Notes under the pieces: generated by a model
Seen by the model: only the letters and a program-made list of their open reading frames with translations
What the model was told of the DNA's origin: nothing
Databases searched by the model: none
Origin: Symbiotaphrina buchneri
Lineage: Eukaryota > Ascomycota > Symbiotaphrinales > Symbiotaphrinaceae
Length of the DNA: 64,000 nucleotides
Reading direction: 5' to 3'
Assembly: GCA_001599915.1 (NCBI GenBank)
Contig: BCIG01000019.1
Span: forward strand, 124,001 to 188,000
Shown: piece after piece, positions 56,565-64,000 of the stretch
Position numbering within the stretch: the first letter of the stretch is position 1
How the letters are laid out: every line of letters starts with the position of its first letter
Translations under genes and position numbers: made by a program

Positions 56565-56897
56565 TAGGGCCGGGAGGTCTATATCGGAATCCCAGTTCTC
56601 CTTACATTTCCGCCTTGACACAACAGCTTCTCCTTTTCTTCCATTTCGAATCTCGACTGCTCAATTCACTGTTCATCTCTTAGTCGCAGGCGACCTTTTT
56701 TTAGGCCAGTGACTGTTCTTCATCGACTCGTCCATCATTCTATCAGAACAGATATTCAGTCGATCTTTACCCCTGGCGCATCGATCGAGATCTTTGTATC
56801 ATATCAGCCTAAGCAAGACAACGGGACTATAGCGAGTAAGGGGTTTTTGGGTCCCAACGGCGTTTGTTTTAACCACTGACTCCCCATCCAGACAACC

Positions 56898-57260
56898 ATG
56901 GGGATTCTCAAAGACTTTATCAATGAGATTCCTGACAGCTCCTTAGAAGATCTCCCAGAGGTGCCGGGTAGCGTACTGTTTTCGGATGCCAATGTTAAGC
57001 TTATGCACCAAGGAGTGGGTCTTCCCTGGTGTTAATATGGAATATACTGATCGGTACATTTTTGCATTTAGTTGACAACATCGGTTGCCGATCGTCTCCA
57101 GAAACATCGGCTATATGTCAATATTGTTAAATGGACGAAGGCTCCGAGTCTAAAGCGCCGAAAGGGCAAGGTTGTGTCCCATGCCGAGATCCCTAATGCA
57201 GGGACTTGGCCCGCCGAGGCAGTTCGTAAAGAGCTTCTCATGAATGCTTATATCTCTTGA
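56898..57260 (+). CDS. Small basic protein of unknown function
   Basis: Two exons (56898-57014, 57072-57260) give 101 residues. The 57-base intron starts GTGGGT and ends ATTTAG. The N-terminal half is acidic (MGILKDFINEIPDSSLEDLPEV); the second half is basic (VKWTKAPSLKRRKGKVV). There is no signal peptide or membrane span. The ATG has a strong ACAACC context and a TATA-like element and CT-rich leader lie upstream, which is why I accept it. I do not recognise a family. Without the splice, the first frame ends after a few more codons. Confidence 0.45.
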
Positions 57261-58310
57261 AGTACGCCGAGATTATGCAATAGGTCGCGGCGAAAGTCAA
57301 GGGCTCCTGTGAAGTTTAATGATGGATGGCTATGGAGGGAAAGTTGTATGGTGACATGAGTCGTTTTTGGTATTTCATAGTGATGCACAATCCCCGCCGG
57401 TTCGGGTTTGGCTGATTCGAATTCTATCTGTACGTGCCTTGCTGTTTTCGTTTTCTGACTCCAGTGCTTCCCTAAGTGCCGTAGAGCTTCCACATTCACT
57501 GAGAGCTGGAGAAGAAAGCAAGGAGGGATTACGACTTCACAAAAAATAAATAAATAAATACAAAGCAAACGGAGATCATCGAGGCAAAAAGTTCAGGGCC
57601 GTGACTGCAAAGCAGCCACGGCACCCTATGAAAACTCCCATTCCGAAGAAAGGTGGTTTTACCAGGACTCGAACGCAGGTGTTAACTTGGGATGATGTAC
57701 TGACGGGTCACTAATCACTCCCTTTCCCGAATTCCCAATTGGGTAATTTGGCATCATGGGGAGCACCGTCGGGCCGTTTCGACCATCTTCATGTTTCCGT
57801 TAAAAGATGATCCCTTATTGTAATATATATGCTTTTCTTGGCAGACGCCCTCCTCGAAGGGAGCAGCTTGCATTATCCCCTCTTCGGTATATCTTCTTTT
57901 CTCCCTCAGCAGCGGTCCTTGTACCCGCTCTGTGTATCAATCAGCCTAATGGCCCGCCGAGAATTCTAATAAAGCAACATTTGGCCACTGATTTATGGAT
58001 TTTGGTTCACTTAGGAAGCCCAGGCTGCTCAGTTGCACAGCATGCGGGCCTTGACCCTTAAGACCTTGAGAAGATCACACCGTGCCCGGAGATGCTCGGC
58101 ATTATCGCTTGCTACACGATTATGAATCCATGTAGTACCACTAGCCTGTTGTAAGTGAACGTGATTACAGAAGACCACGACGTCTGCCAACTCCATTTGA
58201 GCACCTAAAGTCAAACAGGCCACGCCATTAGTCTGCTTAACTCCGGATATCAACGGACAACCACTCGATTCCGCATCCCACGAACTCCGTCAAAAATAAA
58301 GCCCGTCATT
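57261..58310. other. Intergenic, 1 kb
   Basis: No gene is supported. It contains an AAAT microsatellite at about 57541-57561 and a possible tRNA remnant near 57655-57735. Confidence 0.5.
57655..57735 (-). other. Possible tRNA-like remnant
   Basis: The minus strand holds a T-arm-like block (GCGTTCGAGTCC) preceded by a D-arm-like block (GTGATTAGTGAC) at the right distance. The T stem has a mismatch and two wobbles, the acceptor partner of TAAAACC is missing, and no clear anticodon stem forms. If it is a tRNA it is decayed. Confidence 0.2.
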
Positions 58311-59415
58311 TCACGAGGGTCTCAATCTCCAGAATGATTCGTATGTCACCTCGAAATTGGAGTTCCTGCTTTTATCTGCCTTCTGTTCTATCTCTTTTGA
58401 GATCTGACTGGAAGAGGCCATGCAGGAGTCCACGCTTTCGTCGAACAAGGTTGCACATGGGTTGCAGTACATCTGATTGACATCTGTGGCCTCCAGATCT
58501 TCCAGCATGAGCCCCGGTAGATCCACGGTAGTGAACTGGTACATATCTAATGGTCCAGCAGTAATATCGGCGAAATAGTCCATAACCTGTCGAGTATCCA
58601 CACCATCCGCGGGGGTGGACAGTTCCGTCGAGGTACTTGACACACTGGTCGGTCCGTCGAGGCAGAATTCGTTGAAGTCAGGCATGATTGGGCTGGCCTG
58701 GCCGGATGAGCTCGACGCGGACGAAGCAAGATCCTTGGAAGTGTTGCTGCTCATGCTGACTGCGGTACGTTTGCTGTACGCGGCCAGCAGATCGGCGACG
58801 CTGCCAGTCATAGTACCATCAGGCGACTCTGACTCTTTCAAAAGCGCACTCTCCATGGCGAATAGTTGCTGCTGTGCTGCTTGAAGGTCTTCGTGAAAGG
58901 CGCTCGGCGGATCGCGTTTCTTCTTCTCGCTGAGCAGCCCGAGCGAGTCAAGGACGTCGTGCACTTTCGGTGCTCTTGAAGCTGGATCTGACCTCGGAGT
59001 CCTTATGGGTTCCTGGACCCCATGCTCCACGAGCCTGCGGTACAGTTCTCGCAGTCCGCCAATAAGCTGTCCTTGCTGATCTTCGAGCAGTTCGATATAT
59101 CTGGTGGTGTCAGCTCAAAACTGATGCCCATCTGCAGAGAGAGCTCACCCCTTTGGAACTACACGATTCTGGGAATACTGCCTGTCGGTGAAAACACAGA
59201 TTGAGTCATCTCCGATGCAACGTCTACAGGGAGTAATGCCGTTACACTATATTGGTCAACAATGCCACAAAGATGCTACTGGGCGGTGATGCTCAAACCT
59301 TGGCTTTTTTGATCCGGCAGCGATCACATGCTCTGGAGATTCTCGTCCTTTTGGGCTTTGGCCCTGGACCACCATCCGCTGTGGTGGGCGTCTGAGGATT
59401 CGACGCCGGAGCCAT
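58311..59415 (-). CDS. Zn2Cys6-type regulator lacking part of its zinc cluster
   Basis: Exons 59415-59299, 59223-59149 and 59100-58311. The N-terminus has a basic lead (PKPKRTRISRACDRCRIKKAK), giving cysteines 1 and 2. The next readable exon gives RCIGDDSICVFTDRQYSQNR, cysteines 5 and 6, and then VVPKGYIELLEDQQGQLIGGLRELY, the usual linker and coiled coil. The expected piece CDGxxPC with cysteines 3 and 4 cannot be found in between. The two flanking exons also disagree in phase (exon 1 ends in phase 0, exon 2 needs phase 2). So about 20 bases appear to be lost along with the acceptor. The rest (240 residues, Ser-rich, acidic) is open. It is either a dead regulator or one with an altered DNA-binding domain. 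Confidence 0.75.
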
Positions 59416-61009
59416 TGGCTTCTGATATGTGCCAAGGACTAGAGCCGGCCCAATGATTTGCAGTAGGGCAAGCAATGCCAGATCTCAAAGGGGGTATAGC
59501 TCTATATGATGCGAGCAACGGCCGTCCAATTGCTGGATCAGATAATGGCTTGGTAATGGCTTAGCAAATCGTTTGGCGTGTGAATAATAAAGACTAATGT
59601 TGACCGAGAACTGCAGGAAACGGACTGTTCTCTTATATTTCCATTCCCCGCCAAGGCATTGCCTGCATGTGTTGTTCCTCTCTACAACGGTCACTAAGAC
59701 ATTACGGCGGAAACAGTAAGCAGGGGATCCCGGACCCAACGAACCGGAGGCACCTTCTATTACTACGACTAACATCAGCAGCAAGCCCTCCGAAGTCAAA
59801 ATATTTGTGTGGTAGCGTTTGCAGCACAAGATGCCGCCCTGGCGTCAAACACAGAGTTGGATCGCTGATGGTGCTTGAGCAGGGGCGTAACGCCCGATCG
59901 GTACAGCCCCCGTCTCGGCCAATGATTCTTCGCCGGATTTAGAGGATGTCTGGGTGGCTTGCAACTACATCCGGATAAATGATTATCGAATGTGTCAAAT
60001 ACCGTGGCCATAAAGAGAGCATGGGCACGACGGCGGAACATAGCTACTACGAAGCATCCGCAAGACTCGCAGGATGATCCATCAGCTTGCGAAGGACTAC
60101 TCAGCTGGGCAACAGCTCGGTGAACAGCACCTCCTTGGGATATGCATCCGTCCCGTGCAGTTCGTGGAGCTCGAAGGAATTTGGGTTAATTGCGTCTTGG
60201 CAAGCCTCAATGCATAATGAGTGGCATCAGTTTACGCCGTGTCAACAGCCTGGAACACCCGGCGCATCTTTTGGTGGACCTCCGTACTAGCGAATGGCAT
60301 GTGTGAACAGTCGCCTCGAGTCCGGCGAGCTCGCCGGATAAACTACCTCACTGGGTCTTCGGAAGCCTTTAGGAGGACGGCTGGGAGCTGCGAGCCACAA
60401 ATCCCGCATATCCTTCCGTTGCTGACAAGGCAGCATCAAAGACCGAGCGTTTACTTAGCTGAGCCTAGAGAGCTGTCAGCCACGGCTCCCCAATTCCGAA
60501 TAACGCAAGCTCCTTAGCCTGAAACTTCAAGGGCCCCCCATAGACCAAAGATCACGTTCCCTAACCCGTCCAATGAGAGATCACCTGCGGCGATTTCACA
60601 AGCAACTGGGCGCCAGTTACCTAGCATAACCATAACATGCATCCCTTTCACCGATTTCCCCTCTCTAGGCTTTCCACAATGCCGCTTTTATAAACTTCCC
60701 GTGCCCCGGCCTTTGATGTACGGCTGACTGCCGCAGGTGCATGCCCATTGTTTTTCCACTTGGGTATAAAGCATAATCTGCCCCCGACCCCAGTGATAGA
60801 GAAACTAACAAAGCTCCATGGTCAAGGTACCCTGTCACGTTGTGACCGGGGCGATTGGATCATTTTCGAGCTGTCCGAAGTCATTTTTGCGTACTCCCTG
60901 CGAAACAAACTGGTAGTCCTAACATATCTATTTGCTCTTATTGGCCCCGGAGCAGTCCACACCGGGCCGGTTTCACCCTTTACTGCTATCTTCTCTGAAG
61001 TTTTCACCG
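59416..61009. other. Intergenic, 1.6 kb
   Basis: No supported gene. A TATAAA lies at 60689-60694, upstream of the small gene at 61010. Confidence 0.45.
60689..60694 (+). promoter_or_regulatory. TATA-like element
   Basis: TATAAA about 320 bases upstream of the ATG at 61010. It is the best core-promoter match before that gene. Confidence 0.3.
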
Positions 61010-61378
61010 ATGCCAACTATAATTCACGAAGGCGTCTGCACCGAGCACACATGGAGCAACGAGGAATTCCAAGCCCTTCACGGCTGCTGGATGGCAGGGC
61101 TTGACGTCGTGGCCATCCGCACCAGGCTGCGAAATGAGTTCAGAATCCCTTTTACTACGGAGATGGTCACCGTCATGGTCAAGCGGATCATCAGACAGAT
61201 GCAGAATCCGGGGTCACTGATCAACAGGGAGTGGAAGATTGGCGGCCCAGATGCGGACTGGAACGAAGACCAAGGCTCCGATGTCGAGGCGAACCTCTCG
61301 GATCTCGCAGCGATGGAGCCTGAAGTGCTTGACTCCGTTGCTCCTGCGATGCTGCAGCTTAGTGCGATGCAGATGTAG
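61010..61378 (+). CDS. Small protein with a possible SANT/Myb-like helical domain
   Basis: An intronless frame of 122 residues starting MPTIIHEGVCTEHTW. Residues 15-65 (TWSNEEFQALHGCWMAGLD, VAIRTRLRNEF, VTVMVKRIIRQM) have the spacing of a three-helix Myb/SANT-like fold with a leading Trp and a basic third helix, but the match is by eye. The tail is acidic (WNEDQGSDVEANLSDLAAM). The frame could extend upstream to non-ATG codons, which I rejected. I recognise no named family. It could be a small DNA-binding or protein-binding factor. Confidence 0.45.
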   Translation: MPTIIHEGVCTEHTWSNEEFQALHGCWMAGLDVVAIRTRLRNEFRIPFTTEMVTVMVKRIIRQMQNPGSLINREWKIGGPDADWNEDQGSDVEANLSDLAAMEPEVLDSVAPAMLQLSAMQM

Positions 61379-64000
61379 CTTTATTGGCGCGTCCGATGTG
61401 CAGAGCTTGCAGGAAGCTGAGGCGGAAAGGCATCCAAGGATCTGCCTCCCTCCTGGGGCACTCACATTCGCCCGGAAATTGAGTGTATCGTCTGAGAGTC
61501 CAGTGGATTCAGGGTGACAGCGTGGTCAAATGTGGCCAGGTGTGGGCAACCTGCTAATGCCGCCTCTGCGAAGCAAGGAGAGAACCGTTGAAGTTCTCCT
61601 CCTGTTTGCGTTCAATAAAGTCCGGCTCATTGCTGGGCTCATAAAAATACCAATACAAGCATACCCTGGAGTATGCCATGATATCTAGCTATCTCACATT
61701 CAATTGGCTCAACTTACTATCACTTAGGCATAGTCCAGCCCGTAACTCCTTTGCTCCTCACTTCGATCATGACCACGGCCTGCAGACTGAGAACCTCAGT
61801 TCCGGGAGCCAAAACACAAAACCCATGTTCCAGAGTGCCACGAAACCAGAAACCCCTACTCGCACTCACTCGATCTCTACAGCCAGTAATTAGGGCCACA
61901 GAAGTGCAACCAGGCCAATGATAACGGGTCACAATCCGCCAACAGCCGGGAACAATAATACTCCCCTGATCGTCTAACCGAAGTCATATTACTGCTTGAC
62001 CAAATATCCTCAAGCAGCCTTGCCCATTGCTGAGAGTGCATTATTTTAAATTATGTGCATTTGGGCGCATCAAGCAAGGTCATCAGCGACAGCACACGCT
62101 TGCAGCCCCCTGTCAGTCGGATATAATTGCGGGGAAAGCTTGTTAGCGAACGAAGACCTTTCGGCCTGGTTCTGACATGGCCACAGCATCATCGCTCTAC
62201 TTCGTACTATCCATCTACAGGCACACTGAGGAATCGATCAAGATCCTGTCGGCTGCTCAAAACAGCCCCCGTGAATGCTCTCAAAAGTTGCGCGTTACGA
62301 TTTGGTTGAGATGAAGATCTCCCACAAGACGCAGAGAGATCCGAACTTGCACTAGGCTTATTCCGTCGTAATTCCGATCCGAAGATGGTATATCCGGATC
62401 ACCCCCTTTTTATAACTCGTTACTAATCGCTCCTTTCCTACAACTCTTACTGAATGAGAGCACCGTCACAATCTTTCCAATATCTCTTCTCACTTATCAA
62501 ATCTTTATCAAGAACGTTCTGATGAAACATTGACGCCATATCCTCATTGCGATGCAGATTGCGGCCTAGGATGCGCTTATGGTAGAGGCTGCTCCTTGGC
62601 AGGGGGCCGATCCTCCATGCCAAAATATGCGTTGGTAGGGAGGCTTGTTGAGATGTCCCTGCTCAAGCCCAGTGAAAGGCCTCAAGGTTCGCGTCATTGT
62701 TGCTCAACAGTCCAAAGCTAGGACAATATTTATTTCTTTGGACTGTTCTGGCCCATTCAGATCACAGGCCGCGGCGTCTCATTGTCCGGCCAGCCTGTCT
62801 GTGGCCTGGCCGCTTTTGTTGTCTCTGCTTCCTCTCGAAACACCATCTGAAATAGTCTCAGTAGACTTGCTCGTGTCCTTGCTTGATCATGCTTATGCAA
62901 TGCAGCACCTTCCCGTCCTCTGTCTAGCTTGCTGCCAGAGCGGAGGTATAGCTCCGATATGGCAAGCCCTCTCTGGTCTCGTTAGACACCAACGTGGGTG
63001 TTGTATTCTTGAATCCAGCAACATCTTTTTAGTATTACTGAGTCATTATCCAATGCTTATCGTCTAATTTCTTACCCCGTGCTCTTGCCGTACCATGTCT
63101 GTTGTGCAAACTTGGCAGGCCATTATGCTCCTCTAAACGCTCAGACAGCATGGGCCAGCATCGCCTTGAACTAGGCAGCTGCAACACACCCGCTGAATTC
63201 AACAGCTTGTTCTAGTTACCTCGTTCCATGGACCTCTGCTGTCACCGGTCGATCCGGATGAGGCATGGATCACGCCGCAAGGTCATCCTTCAGATTGGTG
63301 ACAATGCCTGTTTCTAAGGATAAACTTCAATCCCGTTGCAAATAACCTAGTTGCAGGCGCCACGGCTTGCATGAGGATGACCAAGACTTACGTGCTTGGT
63401 CTGTGGCCTCTTAGTGCATCTTGCTGTTTCTAATCTTCCCTGTTTTGTCCTAAGTCGATGGCCATCAAGCGTGTTTCGTTCCTCCTGACAAGCTCTGTCT
63501 TCCTGTTAGCGTCGTACTCTTCTCCTCAGTCTTAATAGTTGCAGATTACTGAACCGGAGATCATCAAGACCATCCCCGATTTCGAACGGGAATACACCGC
63601 CCGAAACGGTCAATCTTCCGGTCTCTCTGGGCTTCCCCCTCCTCCAGATACGCACCGTCCTGCAGGCATGCACAGTCATCCCTTGCCAACAGTGCAGCAT
63701 ACTCACGCCCCGAGTCTTGAGGGCTTTTCGCTCAATAGCGGTACCCATGCATGGACACTCACGGTCAGCACGGCACGTAGGTTCGTGTCCGGTCATAACG
63801 CTAACCTTCCAACTCCCAGCTTTTCATGCGCTTTTCTAATCCACTCCGGATGAATATTGAATATCTGTCCGTTGAGACCTCGAGATGCTACTAGCCATGC
63901 AGGGCCTGACCGGACACCTGAGGCAATAGAGTTTGTCGGCCCCCATCCCTTGTTTCTATCACAGGTCAGAACGTTGCCGAGTCTAGGAAACGATCCGCGC
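61379..64000. other. Gene-poor right end, 2.6 kb
   Basis: I see no supported gene, RNA gene or mobile element. Open frames are short and of random composition. Confidence 0.45.

Larger units (their letters stand above)
55948..56897. other. Intergenic, 3' flank of gt4C and promoter of a small gene
   Basis: No gene is seen. It has a 17-base tandem duplication at 56289-56322 and a TATAAG at 56559-56564. Confidence 0.5.

Noticed and set aside
57655-57735. Functional tRNA on the minus strand
   Set aside because: T- and D-arm-like blocks are present, but the acceptor and anticodon stems do not form, so it is listed only as a possible remnant.
61678-63853. Several frames at the right end (61678, 62645, 63539)
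   Set aside because: Short, random composition, no splice or promoter support.
1-64000. CRISPR arrays, rRNA genes, LTR or virus-like elements
   Set aside because: None was seen; the organism is a fungus and no spaced direct-repeat array, long terminal repeat pair or viral gene is present.

Overview
This window looks like nuclear DNA of a filamentous ascomycete (Pezizomycotina, perhaps Eurotiomycetes). The genes are split by short GT-AG introns of about 50-120 bases with CTNA-type branch sites. The protein families are typical of these fungi: Zn2Cys6 regulators, rhodopsin-domain membrane proteins, a HET-domain protein, an asco-laccase and a PSTAIRE Pho85 kinase. Genes were rebuilt by hand from splice sites and reading phase. 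For most multi-exon genes the summed exon length is a multiple of three, which supports the joins. ATG starts were chosen over GTG or TTG.

Region by region. 0-15 kb is a metabolic neighbourhood: the end of an MFS sugar transporter, an FAD monooxygenase, a short-chain dehydrogenase, a regulator with a C2HC finger next to a Zn2Cys6 cluster, a rhodopsin-domain protein, an O-methyltransferase and a seven-exon laccase. It resembles an aromatic or secondary-metabolite tailoring set, but no backbone synthase lies in the window. 15-18.3 kb is almost gene-free. 18-28 kb holds a small glycine-motif protein, a frame-interrupted HNH-like gene, an asparagine-rich protein, a Zn2Cys6 regulator and the Pho85-type kinase. 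28.4-31.8 kb is a decayed ZZ+HET gene split by about 1.07 kb of mitochondrial DNA carrying atp6. 32-38 kb holds a DUF1399/glycine-rich-domain protein, a serine-rich unknown and a second rhodopsin-domain gene with a premature stop.

39-56 kb is the most coherent system: the galactosaminogalactan (GAG) exopolysaccharide locus. It has an Ega3-type GH114 galactosaminidase, an Agd3-type deacetylase, a Uge3-type UDP-glucose/GalNAc 4-epimerase, and, divergently transcribed, a very large membrane glycosyltransferase of the Gt4C type. Sph3, the fifth member known from Aspergillus fumigatus, is not in the window. The Gt4C reading frame is broken by what looks like an 8-base tandem duplication. 56-64 kb holds two small unknown genes and a Zn2Cys6 regulator whose DNA-binding domain lacks two of its six cysteines; the last 2.6 kb is gene-free.

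An overall pattern is that at least six host genes carry a frame or splice lesion. Either this lineage is shedding genes or the consensus has small errors. Six of the seven ambiguous bases in the window lie inside the mitochondrial segment, so mitochondrial reads probably contaminated that consensus.
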